This document shows positions 26,359 through 34,824 of a stretch of 64,000 nt of DNA, one piece after another. Both the position numbers and the translations under genes were made by a program. Below the pieces are notes generated by a model, which saw only the letters and a program-made list of their open reading frames with translations, had not been told where the DNA came from and did no database searches. Origin of the DNA: Streptomyces hokutonensis (GTDB lineage Bacteria > Actinomycetota > Actinomycetes > Streptomycetales > Streptomycetaceae); the NCBI RefSeq assembly GCF_000376565.1, contig NZ_BARG01000099.1:1-64000 (forward strand), given 5' to 3'. Positions within the stretch are counted from its first letter, which is position 1. Each line of letters opens with the position of its first letter.

Positions 26359-26392
26359 CGCCCCCGCCCGGTCGGAGGACCGGGCGGGGGCG
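26359..26392. terminator. Terminator between livF-type and rpf-like genes
   Basis: Perfect 15-base arms (26359-26373 and 26378-26392) around GGAG, between two converging genes. Confidence 0.9.
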
Positions 26393-26410
26393 GCTCGGGA
26401 GCGGTTCGAC

Positions 26411-27133
26411 TCAGAGGTCGAGCTGCTGGCCCGGCACGATCAGATCGGGGTCGCCGCCGATGACGGCCTTGTTGGCGGCGTAGATCTTCCGCCAGGTGGT
26501 CCCGTGCTCGGCGGCGATGCCGCTGAGGGTGTCGCCCTTGCGGACGGTGTAGTCGCCGCGGGACGTGCCGCGCGAGACCTCGTTCGTGCCGCGGTCCGGC
26601 GTCTTCGACGTCGGCTTCGAAGGGGCCGCCTTCTTGGTCGACTTGACCGTCGACTCGCCGGACGACTTCTTCGTAGTCCTCGGCGTCTTCGCCTTGGTGG
26701 ACTTCTCGGTCACCGTGCCCGAAGAGGCCGCGGGTGCGCTGCCGTTCGCTCCGGCCTTGGCCGAACAGACCGGCCAGGCGCCCCAGCCCTGGGCGTGCTG
26801 GACCTTCGTGGCCACGGCGATCTGCGCGGACCGCGAGGCCTGGTCGGCGGTGGCCGCGTAGGCCGAACCGCCGTAGGCGCGCCAGGTGCCGGCGGAGAAC
26901 TGGAGTCCTCCGTAGTAGCCGTTGCCGGTGTTGATGTGCCAGTTGCCGCCGCTCTCGCACTGGGCGATGCGGTCCCACACTCCGCTGTCGGCCGCCGCGG
27001 CGTTGCCAGTGGCCGCCAGCACGCCCAGGGGGGCGAGCAGGGCCGCTCCGGCGAGGACCGCCGCCGTCCGTGCCTGACCCTTGCGGTGGGTCTCAGGCGT
27101 GTTGTCGCGAGTGGTATCGGCACATTCGGACAT
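26411..27133 (-). CDS. Secreted Rpf-like transglycosylase with LysM domain
   Basis: The product is 240 aa from the ATG at 27133 with AGGG six bases upstream. A signal peptide (about residues 18-48, ending near NAAAAD) is followed by a resuscitation-promoting-factor domain, SGVWDRIAQCESGGNW. Its catalytic Glu lies in CESGG, and the GYYGGLQFSAGTW and QGWGAWPVC blocks complete it. A Lys/Ser/Thr-rich linker and a C-terminal LysM repeat (YTVRKGDTLSGIAAEHGTTW) that binds peptidoglycan complete the protein. Rpf enzymes cleave cell-wall glycan and promote spore germination. The gene has a long upstream region of about 500 bases shared with a divergent gene. Confidence 0.93.
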   Translation of the reverse strand: MSECADTTRDNTPETHRKGQARTAAVLAGAALLAPLGVLAATGNAAAADSGVWDRIAQCESGGNWHINTGNGYYGGLQFSAGTWRAYGGSAYAATADQASRSAQIAVATKVQHAQGWGAWPVCSAKAGANGSAPAASSGTVTEKSTKAKTPRTTKKSSGESTVKSTKKAAPSKPTSKTPDRGTNEVSRGTSRGDYTVRKGDTLSGIAAEHGTTWRKIYAANKAVIGGDPDLIVPGQQLDL

Positions 27134-27637
27134 GTAGTTCCCTCTCCAACAACTCGGGGTCCCCCAAGGCGGTTCGCGGCTCCCACGCATCGACGTGGTC
27201 CTCGCGCTCCTCCCCGTCCGCCGGAAGTGGTGCTGCTTGCTGGCTTGTTCGGCCGGCGGACGTGTCCCGAGCGGTGCTCGTTGCACACGGCGGAGGAATG
27301 TACGGAGGTGGACGAGCCGGTGTCGACCAACTGCCCGTCGCCGCAGGCCAGTTGACTGTTACCGCGGGTATCGGCATTTTTCGGCCACCCACTACATTCG
27401 CTGATTTCACGATTTTTCGACCAGTTGCCGACAAACGCTGTGACTCGGTTCACGCAACCAACTCCCTTGACCTTTCAAAGAGTTGACAGGGAGTGTCCGA
27501 TTCCGTACCAGCCGTGACCGTCCGCGTCGGTCGGTTGGATTCGGTTCGCTCCGGAGCGTGACTCCCGCCACAGATCCTCCGTTGTCTTCTTCATGAGCCC
27601 GGGACCCACCGGGCACCGCATTCCGAGGGAGCCACCC
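27134..27637. other. Divergent regulatory region of the rpf-like gene
   Basis: About 500 bases without a gene. It contains several hairpin-capable segments in the rpf-side leader: 9-base arms GTCCGCCGG at 27216-27224 and CCGGCGGAC at 27253-27261, a CCACG/CGTGG stem, and GGGGGACCCC near the start codon. An A+T-rich block lies at 27360-27480, and the plus-strand promoter candidate is at 27483-27511. I found no canonical ydaO (c-di-AMP) riboswitch sequence. Confidence 0.5.
27483..27511 (+). promoter_or_regulatory. Candidate promoter for the gene at 27638
   Basis: TTGACA (27483-27488), a 17-base spacer and TACCAG (27506-27511) form a sound housekeeping-type promoter, about 125 bases before the start codon. 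Confidence 0.45.
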
Positions 27638-28426
27638 GTGCCGCGCATGCTCGACGTCAGCGACGACGTACGCGCCGAGATCGGCGACGAAGAAGCCGAC
27701 CGGCTGCTCGCCGGAGACAACGCCCCGGGCAGTTACGACTGCACGTCGTGCCGCACCCAGGGCGACTCCGATCAGGAGCGCACCAGCACCGTCCTGTTCA
27801 TCGGCGACGAGACTGCCGTCCTCGCCTTCGCCCACGCCACCTGCCTGCCCTCCCAGATCGTCCAGGTCACCGAGGAGCAGCTGCAGGGCGCCGTCCGCTC
27901 CATCAGCGGCAACGCGCACGCCCCGGCCGGCGAACCGGAGAAGGCCGTACCCGAGCAGGCCGTGCTCGGTGTGACCAGCGGACTCGTCCTGATCTCAGGG
28001 GAGTTGCACCCGGCCCTGGTGGTGGAGCCGACCGCCGCCATCGTGCGGCCCGGCTCGACCGGCGCCGGCGACGACTTCCTGCCGCTGCTGATCGAGCAGG
28101 GCTTCATGCCGCTCAGCGAGATCACCACCGTGCCGCCGGTGCTGCACGGCTGGTCGGTGCTGCTCGCCGCGGGCCAGCTGCACGCGGTCCTCCAGCCGAG
28201 CAGCAACGGCGGTTCCCCGGTGGCCTGGTGGCAGGCGCACCAGCCGCTCCAGGTCACCGACAGCTGGCGCGCCGCCGCCAACAAGCACCAGCAGGTGCTG
28301 ATGTTCGCGGCACCGGTCGGCTCGATCGGCCGCCAGCCCCGCGAGGACCTGCTGCGAAGCGCGCTCGACAAGGCGGCGGCCAACGGCAAGCTGGTCGGCT
28401 CCGCGCTCCCGCTCGCGGGCACCTGA
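27638..28426 (+). CDS. Conserved hypothetical protein with a CxxC pair
   Basis: The product is 262 aa from a GTG at 27638, seven bases after GAGGGAG; the frame is open from 27593. I do not recognise a named domain. The N-terminal part has DCTSCRTQG, a possible metal or redox CxxC, with a further Cys in HATCLP. The remainder alternates strands and helices (LGVTSGLVLISGELHPALVVE is one segment, and FLPLLIEQGFMPLSEI another). No signal peptide or membrane helix is visible. It seems cytosolic and is followed after 37 bases by another unassigned gene on the same strand, so the two may form an operon. Confidence 0.7.
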   Translation: MPRMLDVSDDVRAEIGDEEADRLLAGDNAPGSYDCTSCRTQGDSDQERTSTVLFIGDETAVLAFAHATCLPSQIVQVTEEQLQGAVRSISGNAHAPAGEPEKAVPEQAVLGVTSGLVLISGELHPALVVEPTAAIVRPGSTGAGDDFLPLLIEQGFMPLSEITTVPPVLHGWSVLLAAGQLHAVLQPSSNGGSPVAWWQAHQPLQVTDSWRAAANKHQQVLMFAAPVGSIGRQPREDLLRSALDKAAANGKLVGSALPLAGT

Positions 28427-28463
28427 GCCGCATCCCTTCAGATCACCCGTCGTTTGGACATAC

Positions 28464-28871
28464 GTGCACACCTACGACGTTCCCCGCAGCCGGCCCTACC
28501 AGCCGATCCCGTCCTCGCGATCGGACCGGGACAGCCCCGGCGGCCCATCGGCCACGCCGATCTACGACCGGCTCTACTCGGAGTGGGTCAAGACCTTCCG
28601 CTCGCTGCCGGGCGACCGCAGCGGCGAGGAGGAACTGGGCTTCACGGCCTTCGGGCACAGCCCGCACAGCACGGGCTCGTTCGGCGGCTCGTTCGGCGGC
28701 GGTTCGTTCGGCGGGAGTTCGTACAGCGCGTACAGCGCGGGGGCCTACAGCGCCCGGCAGCAGTCGCAGTGGCAGCGCGTCGGGCAGCTCGGTCACGTCG
28801 GCCAGCAGCACGGCCACACCGGGATGCACCACATCCCGGCCCTGCCGCCCGGCCCACGCCGGGGCATCTGA
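28464..28871 (+). CDS. Low-complexity Gly/Ser/Tyr-rich hypothetical protein
   Basis: The product is 135 aa (GTG start). The N-terminal half has a compact segment, IYDRLYSEWVKTFRSLPGDRS, that looks conserved and folded. The C-terminal half is a run of GSFGG repeats, then SYSAYSAGAYSA, then Gln/His-rich sequence. No transmembrane segment or signal peptide is seen. Repeats of this kind suggest an intrinsically disordered region able to self-associate. No function is assigned. It follows the CxxC protein and ends before a strong terminator. Confidence 0.65.
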   Translation: MHTYDVPRSRPYQPIPSSRSDRDSPGGPSATPIYDRLYSEWVKTFRSLPGDRSGEEELGFTAFGHSPHSTGSFGGSFGGGSFGGSSYSAYSAGAYSARQQSQWQRVGQLGHVGQQHGHTGMHHIPALPPGPRRGI

Positions 28872-28883
28872 CGCGGCACGCAC

Positions 28884-28927
28884 ACGAGGAGGGCGGCCCC
28901 TGTTCCGACAGGGGCCGCCCTCCTCGT
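28884..28927. terminator. Bidirectional terminator before der
   Basis: Nineteen-base perfect arms (28884-28902 and 28909-28927) around TTCCGA lie between the converging low-complexity gene and der. Confidence 0.92.
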
Positions 28928-28937
28928 CGTACGACTG

Positions 28938-30416
28938 CTACTTCTTCTTGTTGCCGCGCTTCTCGCGCACCCGGACCGAGATGTGGATCGGGGTGCCGTC
29001 GAAGCTGAACTCCTCGCGCAGACGGCGTTCGATGAAGCGGCGGTAGCCCGCCTCGATGAAGCCGGAGGCGAAGAGCACGAAGCGCGGGGGCTTGGTGCCG
29101 GCCTGGGTGCCGAAGAGGATGCGGGGCTGCTTGCCGCCGCGGACCGGGTGCGGGTGGGCGGCGACCAGCTCGCCGAGGAAGGCGTTCAGACGGCCCGTGG
29201 GGACGCGGGTCTCCCAGCCGGCGAGGGCGGTCTCGATGCCCGGGACCAGCTTCTCCATGTGGCGGCCGGTGCGCGCCGAGATGTTCACCCGGGGCGCCCA
29301 CGCGACCTGGGCCAGCTCGGTCTCGATCTCGCGCTCCAGGTAGTAGCGGCGCTCCTCGTCGAGGGTGTCCCACTTGTTGAAGGCGAGGACGATCGCTCGG
29401 CCCGCCTCGACGGCCATGGTGACGATGCGCTGGTCCTGCACCGAGATGGACTCGGAGGCGTCGATCAGGATGACCGCGACCTCCGCCTTCTCGACGGCGG
29501 CGGCGGTGCGCAGCGAGGCGTAGTAGTCGGCGCCCTGCTGGAGGTGGACGCGCTTGCGGATGCCCGCCGTGTCGACGAACTTCCAGGTGACACCGCCGAG
29601 TTCGATGAGCTCGTCGACCGGGTCACGGGTGGTGCCCGCGATCTCGTTGACGACGACGCGCTCCTCGCCCGCCACCTTGTTCAACAGCGAGGACTTGCCG
29701 ACGTTCGGGCGGCCGATCAGGGCGATCCGGCGCGGGCCGCCGACCGCGGTGCCGAAGGTCTGCTCGGGCGCCTCCGGCAGCGCCTCCAGGACGGCGTCCA
29801 GCATGTCGCCGGTGCCGCGGCCGTGCAGCGCGGAGACCGGGTGCGGCTCACCGAGGCCCAGGGACCACAGGTAGGCCGCGTCGGACTCGCCGCTGAGGCC
29901 GTCCACCTTGTTGGCGGCCAGCACGACGGGCTTGCCGGCCTTGCGCAGCAGCCGTACGACCGCCTCGTCGGTGTCGGTGGCGCCGACCTTGGCGTCGACG
30001 ACGAAGACGACCGCGTCGGCGGCCTCGATCGCGTACTCGGCCTGGGCGGCCACGGAGGCGTCGATGCCGAGGACGTCCTGCTCCCAGCCGCCGGTGTCGA
30101 CGACCTTGAAGCGCCGGCCCGCCCACTCGGCCTCGTAGGTCACGCGGTCGCGGGTGACACCGGGCTTGTCCTCCACGACGGCTTCGCGGCGCCCGATGAT
30201 GCGGTTGACGAGCGTCGACTTGCCGACATTCGGCCGGCCGACGACGGCGAGCACGGGCAGCGGTCCGTGACCGGCCTCCTCGATGGCGCCCTCGACGTCC
30301 TCGATGTCGAAGCCCTCTACGGCGGCGAGCTCCATGAACTCCGCGTACTCGGCGTCGCCGAGCGCCCCGTGCTCGTGCTCCTCGCCGGAGCCGTCGGGCT
30401 GGATCTGGTCGTTCAT
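28938..30416 (-). CDS. der: Ribosome biogenesis GTPase Der (EngA)
   Basis: The product is 492 aa (start ATG at 30416, after GAGG). Two tandem GTPase domains are present, the first at about residues 50-215 with GRPNVGKSTL and DTGGW, the second at about 225-395 with GRPNVGKSSL, DTAGI and NKWD. A C-terminal KH-like domain and a basic tail (REKRGNKKK) follow. The N-terminal 50 residues are an acidic extension typical of actinobacteria. Der acts in assembly of the 50S ribosomal subunit. It closes the aroH-tyrA-cmk-plsC-der run, 74 bases after plsC. Confidence 0.97.
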   Translation of the reverse strand: MNDQIQPDGSGEEHEHGALGDAEYAEFMELAAVEGFDIEDVEGAIEEAGHGPLPVLAVVGRPNVGKSTLVNRIIGRREAVVEDKPGVTRDRVTYEAEWAGRRFKVVDTGGWEQDVLGIDASVAAQAEYAIEAADAVVFVVDAKVGATDTDEAVVRLLRKAGKPVVLAANKVDGLSGESDAAYLWSLGLGEPHPVSALHGRGTGDMLDAVLEALPEAPEQTFGTAVGGPRRIALIGRPNVGKSSLLNKVAGEERVVVNEIAGTTRDPVDELIELGGVTWKFVDTAGIRKRVHLQQGADYYASLRTAAAVEKAEVAVILIDASESISVQDQRIVTMAVEAGRAIVLAFNKWDTLDEERRYYLEREIETELAQVAWAPRVNISARTGRHMEKLVPGIETALAGWETRVPTGRLNAFLGELVAAHPHPVRGGKQPRILFGTQAGTKPPRFVLFASGFIEAGYRRFIERRLREEFSFDGTPIHISVRVREKRGNKKK

Positions 30417-30490
30417 GAAGTCGGTACCTCGTTCATCGTGGTGATCGGTGGAGCCCCCGGATTTCGGGTGATCCACTACTCAAGTGTCTC

Positions 30491-31153
30491 TTAGCGCCCG
30501 GTGAGGCGCCTGGCATCGTCCAGGTGGGCGGCCAGCTGCTTCTGGATCCGCTCGGTCGCCTCGTCCAGAGCCTTGCGCGTACGGCGGCCGGAGCCGTCGC
30601 CCGCGTCGAACGGGTCGCCGAAGACGACGTCGACGCGGGAGCGCAGCGGAGGCAGCGCCTTTATCAGTCGTCCGCTCTTCTCGGCGGTGCCCAGTACGGC
30701 CACCGGCACGATCGGGGCGCCGCTGCGGACCGCGAAGTAGGCGAGCCCGGCGCGCAGCGAGGCGAAGTCGCCCTCGCCGCGGGTGCCCTCGGGGAAGATC
30801 CCGAGGACGCCGCCGGCCGCCAGGACGTCCAGCGCCCCGGTGATCGCCGTACGGTCGGCGACCGAACGGTCCACCTTCAGCTGGCCGATGCGCAGCAGGA
30901 AGGGGTCCAGCGGGCCGACGAAGGCTTCCTTCTTGATCAGGAAGTGCGTCGGCCGGGGTGCCACGCCCATGACCATGGGTCCGTCGACGCCGTGGGAGTG
31001 GTTGACGGCGAGGATCACAGGGCCGGAAGCGGGAACCTTCCACGAACCCAGCACACGCGGCTTCCACAGCCCGTACATCAGGCCGACGCCGATGCGCCGC
31101 CCGACCTCGGCACCCCGCTCCGATGCGGCGGTTGGAGCTTTTGGAGCTGTCAC
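30491..31153 (-). CDS. plsC: 1-acyl-sn-glycerol-3-phosphate acyltransferase (PlsC family)
   Basis: The product is 220 aa from a GTG at 31153 that overlaps the cmk stop (GTGA). The acyltransferase motif H-x4-D is seen in NHSHGVDG, and the substrate-binding motif in FPEGTRGEG. The second step of phosphatidic acid synthesis is the expected reaction, at the inner face of the membrane. A basic tail and a lack of long hydrophobic segments fit a peripheral enzyme. The cmk-plsC-der order is common in actinobacteria. Confidence 0.93.
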   Translation of the reverse strand: MTAPKAPTAASERGAEVGRRIGVGLMYGLWKPRVLGSWKVPASGPVILAVNHSHGVDGPMVMGVAPRPTHFLIKKEAFVGPLDPFLLRIGQLKVDRSVADRTAITGALDVLAAGGVLGIFPEGTRGEGDFASLRAGLAYFAVRSGAPIVPVAVLGTAEKSGRLIKALPPLRSRVDVVFGDPFDAGDGSGRRTRKALDEATERIQKQLAAHLDDARRLTGR

Positions 31154-31845
31154 TTGGCGGCCCGCTTCTCCCCGACCAGGGTGACCACGCACTCGATGAC
31201 CTGCTGGAGCGTGAGGTCGGAGGTGTCCACCTCGACCGCGTCGTCCGCCTTCGCGAGCGGCGAGGTCTTGCGCGAGGAGTCGGCCGCGTCCCGCTTCAGC
31301 AGCGCCTCGCGGGTGGCCTGTACGTCGGCGCCCTTCAGCTCACCGCTGCGGCGGGCGGCACGTGCCTCCGGAGAAGCGGTGAGGAAGATCTTCAGGTCGG
31401 CGTCGGGCAGCACGGTCGTCCCGATGTCCCGCCCCTCGACGACGATCCCCCGCTCCGCCTCGGCGGCCAGCGACCGCTGCAGCTCGGTGATCCGGGCCCG
31501 CACCTCGGGCACCGCGCTGACCGCGCTGACCTTGGAGGTGACCTCCTGGGTACGGATCGGGCCCGCCACGTCCACGCCGTCGACGCTGATCGTCGGGTGC
31601 GCCGGGTCGGTGCCCGAGACGATCTCCGCCTTGCCCGCCGCGTCGGCGATCGCGGTGGGGTCGGTCAGATCGATCCCGTTGTTCACCATCCACCACGTGA
31701 TCGCCCGGTACTGCGCGCCGGTGTCCAGATAGCTCAGCCCGAGCTGCGCGGCCACGGCCTTCGACGTGCTCGACTTGCCCGTGCCGGAGGGGCCGTCGAT
31801 GGCGACAATCACTGCCGGGGCGGTCCGGGCGGCGCCGTTTTCCAC
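31150..31845 (-). CDS. cmk: Cytidylate kinase
   Basis: The product is 231 aa from the GTG at 31845, near GGAAGG; the frame is open 153 codons further upstream through the minisatellite, but that part is repetitive and unlikely to be coding. The P-loop GPSGTGKSS is at about residue 20, with YLDTGAQYRAITW, the NMP-binding region and GRDIGTTVLPDADLKIFLTA. It phosphorylates CMP and dCMP using ATP. The tyrosine pathway genes upstream and plsC downstream are on the same strand, but the repeat array separates cmk from tyrA by about 570 bases. Confidence 0.97.
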   Translation of the reverse strand: MENGAARTAPAVIVAIDGPSGTGKSSTSKAVAAQLGLSYLDTGAQYRAITWWMVNNGIDLTDPTAIADAAGKAEIVSGTDPAHPTISVDGVDVAGPIRTQEVTSKVSAVSAVPEVRARITELQRSLAAEAERGIVVEGRDIGTTVLPDADLKIFLTASPEARAARRSGELKGADVQATREALLKRDAADSSRKTSPLAKADDAVEVDTSDLTLQQVIECVVTLVGEKRAAK

Positions 31846-31967
31846 GGGAGGACACCTTCCTGGTGAAGGGTGGTGAGCGGGGTGGGGACGCGAGTGCGCC
31901 CCGCACAAGGTTACTGGGTGCGCGTCACTCGTCCGGCCGCGCCTTGTCGACGCCGACCCGGCATGAT

Positions 31968-32360
31968 CAACCCGCCGCCCGACGCCTTGCCGACGCGGGC
32001 CGACATTCCACAGCCCGTCCGGGGCCTCTCCAAGGCGGGCCCGCGAATCCAGCCCGTCCGACGTCGTGCCGGCACAGGCCCGCGAATCCAGCCCGTCCCA
32101 CGCCCCGCCGATACAGGCCCGCCAATCCAGCCCATCCTGCGGCCTGCCGACACAGGCCCACCAACCCAGCCCGTCCCACGCCCGCCAACCCAGGCCCGTA
32201 AATCCAACCCGTCCCACGCCCTGCCGACCCAGGCCCACCAACCCAGCCCGTCCCACGCCCGCCAACCCAAGCCGCCAGTCCTCAGCCCGCCCGGTGCCTT
32301 TCAACGCAGGCCCGCAAAATCAGCCCGTCCGGCGTTTGAGGACGAGGCCCCTTCAGGGCC
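31968..32360. repeat. Minisatellite: about nine 39-bp units
   Basis: The motif CAGCCCGTCC (with small changes) recurs at 32011, 32050, 32089, 32128, 32167, 32205, 32244, 32283 and 32321, that is every 39 bases (twice 38). Units share a GCAGGCCCGC-AATCCAGCCCGTCC-type core with variable 3' parts. A more distant unit lies at 31968. The last unit runs into a GTCCGGCGTTTGAGGACGAG element and a GGGGGTCTGGGGGCGCGGC tail that recur between genes in many Streptomyces (from memory). The rest of the tyrA-cmk gap (31846-31967, 32361-32418) shows no gene. Confidence 0.85.
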
Positions 32361-32418
32361 GAAGCGGGGGTCTGGGGGCGCGGCCCCCGGGAGACGCCCG
32401 CACCGACACCGCGCACCT

Positions 32419-33504
32419 CTACTGCCGGATCGCCCATCCCCGCTCCCGCAATCCAGCGATCAGCGCCCCCGCCGCCTTCGGCTCCACCATCAGCTGGACG
32501 TAACCCGCCTGCTGCCCGGTCGCGTGCTCGATGCGGACGTCCTCGATGTTGACCCCGACCATCCCCGCGTCGGCGAAGATCCGGGCCAGCTGGCCGGGCT
32601 GGTCGTCGATCAGCACGGCCACGACCTCGTACACCCGCGGAGCCGACCCGTGCTTGCCGGGGACGCGGACCTGCCCCGCGTTGCCGCGCCGCAGCACGTC
32701 CTCGATGCCGTCGACGCCCTCGCGGCGCTTGTCCTCGTCGGCGGACTGCAGGGAGCGCAGTGCCCGCACCGTCTCCTCCAGATCCCCGGCGACATCGGTG
32801 AGCAGGTCGGCGACCGGCCCCGGGTTCGCGGAGAGGATGTCGATCCACATGCGGGGGTCGGACGCGGCGATCCGGGTCACGTCCCGGATGCCCTGCCCGC
32901 ACAGCCGTACGGCGGCCTCCTCGGCGTTCTCCAGCCGCGCGGCGACCATGCTGGACACGAGATGCGGCATGTGGGACACGAGAGCCACCGCCCGATCGTG
33001 CGCATCCGCATCCATGACGACCGGTACGGCACGGCAGTGCGAGACCAGTTCCAACGCGAGGTTCAGCACCTCGGTGTCGGTGTCGCGGGTGGGCGTCAAC
33101 ACCCACGGGCGGCCCTCGAAGAGGTCTGCGGTCGCGGCCAGCGGGCCCGACTTCTCGCGGCCGGACATGGGGTGCGAGCCGATGTACGACGAGAGGTCCA
33201 GGCCCAGCGCCTCCAGCTCGCGGCGCGGGCCCCCCTTGACGCTGGCCACGTCGAGGTAGCCGCGGGCCACGCCCCGGCGCATCGCGTCGGCGAGCACCCC
33301 GGCCACCAGCGCGGGCGGCGCGGCGACGATCGCGAGGTCGACGGGTCCCGCCGGCTCCTCCTCCGTACCGGCGCCGAGCGCGGCGGCCGTACGGGCCTGC
33401 TCGGGGTCGTGGTCGGCGAGGTGAACGACGACGCCCCGGGACGCGAGGGCGAGCGCGGCGGAGGTGCCGATGAGTCCGGTGCCGATGACGAGCGCGGTTC
33501 TCAC
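32419..33504 (-). CDS. tyrA: Prephenate dehydrogenase with C-terminal ACT domain
   Basis: The product is 361 aa from a GTG at 33504 that overlaps the aroH stop (GTGA). The Rossmann motif GTGLIGTS lies at residues 8-15, ASVKG and SHPMSGREKSG form the substrate region, and SHMPHLVSSM lies in the helical domain. A C-terminal ACT domain (about 285-361, VVAVLIDDQPGQLARIF) is expected to bind tyrosine for feedback control. The reaction is oxidative decarboxylation of prephenate to 4-hydroxyphenylpyruvate with NAD(P). Together with the chorismate mutase gene it provides two successive steps of tyrosine synthesis. Confidence 0.96.
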   Translation of the reverse strand: MRTALVIGTGLIGTSAALALASRGVVVHLADHDPEQARTAAALGAGTEEEPAGPVDLAIVAAPPALVAGVLADAMRRGVARGYLDVASVKGGPRRELEALGLDLSSYIGSHPMSGREKSGPLAATADLFEGRPWVLTPTRDTDTEVLNLALELVSHCRAVPVVMDADAHDRAVALVSHMPHLVSSMVAARLENAEEAAVRLCGQGIRDVTRIAASDPRMWIDILSANPGPVADLLTDVAGDLEETVRALRSLQSADEDKRREGVDGIEDVLRRGNAGQVRVPGKHGSAPRVYEVVAVLIDDQPGQLARIFADAGMVGVNIEDVRIEHATGQQAGYVQLMVEPKAAGALIAGLRERGWAIRQ

Positions 33505-33869
33505 TGGGCGATGTCCTTGCGGAGAGCGGCGGCGGCACCGAGGTAGACGTGCGCGATACCGGCGCGGGGCTTGTCGGACTCGATGTGCGCGAGGATGCGG
33601 ACCACTCGGGGCATGGCACCCGCGATGTCGAGTTCCTGGGCGCAGATCAGCGGTACGTCGGCGAAGGCGCTGCCGAGCTTGCGGGCGGCGGCCGCCGGGA
33701 AGTCGCTGTGCAGGTCGGGCGTGGCCGTGAACCAGACGCTGATCAGGTCGTCGGCGGTGAGGCCGTTGCGCTCCAGGACGGCGGCGAGCAGCTCGCCGAC
33801 CCGCTCGTCCATGTGGCCGGCCTCGTCCCTGTCCAGTTGGACGGCGCCCCGGACCGCTCGTACCGCCAC
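33501..33869 (-). CDS. aroH: Chorismate mutase, AroH class
   Basis: The product is 122 aa (GTG start at 33869). It has the trimeric AroH fold pattern: VRAVRGAVQLDRDEAGHM with the active-site Arg near residue 7, ISVWFTATPDLHSDFPA, and ELDIAGAMPRVVRILAH. It converts chorismate to prephenate. It is translationally coupled to tyrA. The length is that of B. subtilis AroH, unlike the AroQ enzymes often found in other actinobacteria. Confidence 0.96.
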   Translation of the reverse strand: MAVRAVRGAVQLDRDEAGHMDERVGELLAAVLERNGLTADDLISVWFTATPDLHSDFPAAAARKLGSAFADVPLICAQELDIAGAMPRVVRILAHIESDKPRAGIAHVYLGAAAALRKDIAQ

Positions 33870-34122
33870 TGCTCTGCTCCTCGCTGATGTACCTCACGGC
33901 TCTGTGCACATCCAGCCTAGTCAGCCCGTCCGGTACGGGTGCCCGGCGCCCGCCCCCTGAGACGGGCCGGAGCGGGCCTCGCGAACCCTGCCAATGTCAC
34001 CTGAATCACTCTGTTCCGCTACTGGTCCGCTACAGGTGGTGAGATCATCCCGGTATGCCTCTTTACGCACGGCCCCGAGTCCGCTCTCATGGGCTGGTAG
34101 CTCGCCTCGGGGGAGGACAGTA

Positions 34123-34797
34123 ATGAAGCGTCCTGGACCACTGCTCACACTTCTGGCTGGTCTGGTGCTGGGCCTGTTCATGCTGACGCTCAATGTGACG
34201 TCGGGGACGAAGACCGCGTCGTCCTCGTACAGCGAGGCATCGCAGTCCCCGTCACCGTCTCCGAAGAAGTCGGCGCCCGCGTCTCCGACGCCGACCGTCA
34301 CGCCCAGCCCGACGCCGTCCAAGTCGGCCGTGCCGAACGCCAGTTACGCCGGCCGCACCGACGACGACACCGCCTCGGTCGCCGTGACGATCCGCGACGG
34401 CAAGGCGGTCGCGTACTTCTGCGACGGCCGCTACAAGGAGGCCTGGCTGCGCGGCCCGGTCGCGGACGACGGCACGATGAAGCTCACCGCGCCGAACGGC
34501 GCCGTACTCGACGGAAAGCTCCAGCAGGGCAAGAAGATCCGCGGCACGGTCAAGGACGAGGGCCGCAAGTACGCCTTCACCGCCGACAAGGCCGTCAAGC
34601 CGTCCGGACTGTGGCGCGCCACGGCCAAGGTGCGCGGCGCCAAGATCGACGGCGGCTGGATCGTGCTGCCGAACGGCCGCCAGACCGGCATCGTCACCCG
34701 CGACGGCAAGGTTTCCGCCGCACCCCGTATCGACCCGGAGACCGGCGCGGTCACGGTCGACGGACAGCAGCTCACGGCACAGCCCGTCACCCCCTGA
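34123..34797 (+). CDS. Secreted/anchored hypothetical protein
   Basis: The product is 224 aa; the ATG at 34123 has GGGAGG seven bases upstream. An N-terminal hydrophobic helix (LLTLLAGLVLGLFMLTL) acts as a signal anchor. A Ser/Pro/Thr/Lys-rich spacer of about 50 residues follows, then a beta-rich domain of about 115 residues with VAVTIRDGKAVAYFCDGRYKEAW. I do not know the family's function. Such a layout places the domain outside the cell. It precedes a redox pair (DUF6529 and Rieske genes) by 27 bases on the same strand, so these three probably form an operon. Confidence 0.8.
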   Translation: MKRPGPLLTLLAGLVLGLFMLTLNVTSGTKTASSSYSEASQSPSPSPKKSAPASPTPTVTPSPTPSKSAVPNASYAGRTDDDTASVAVTIRDGKAVAYFCDGRYKEAWLRGPVADDGTMKLTAPNGAVLDGKLQQGKKIRGTVKDEGRKYAFTADKAVKPSGLWRATAKVRGAKIDGGWIVLPNGRQTGIVTRDGKVSAAPRIDPETGAVTVDGQQLTAQPVTP

Positions 34798-34824
34798 CCC
34801 ACCATCCGCCTCAGGGAGCCGATC

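Noticed and set aside
27134..27400. ydaO (c-di-AMP) riboswitch upstream of the rpf-like gene
   Set aside because: The conserved GGGGUGAAUC and GUCAGCUAACC-type blocks are not found; only generic stems are seen.
31846..32304. N-terminal extension of cmk through the minisatellite (153 codons)
   Set aside because: The translation is a 13-residue repeat, and known cytidylate kinases begin at the P-loop region. A GTG with a ribosome site exists at 31845.
31968..32360. Possible CRISPR array
   Set aside because: Units are head-to-tail copies with no unique spacers, and no cas gene lies nearby.
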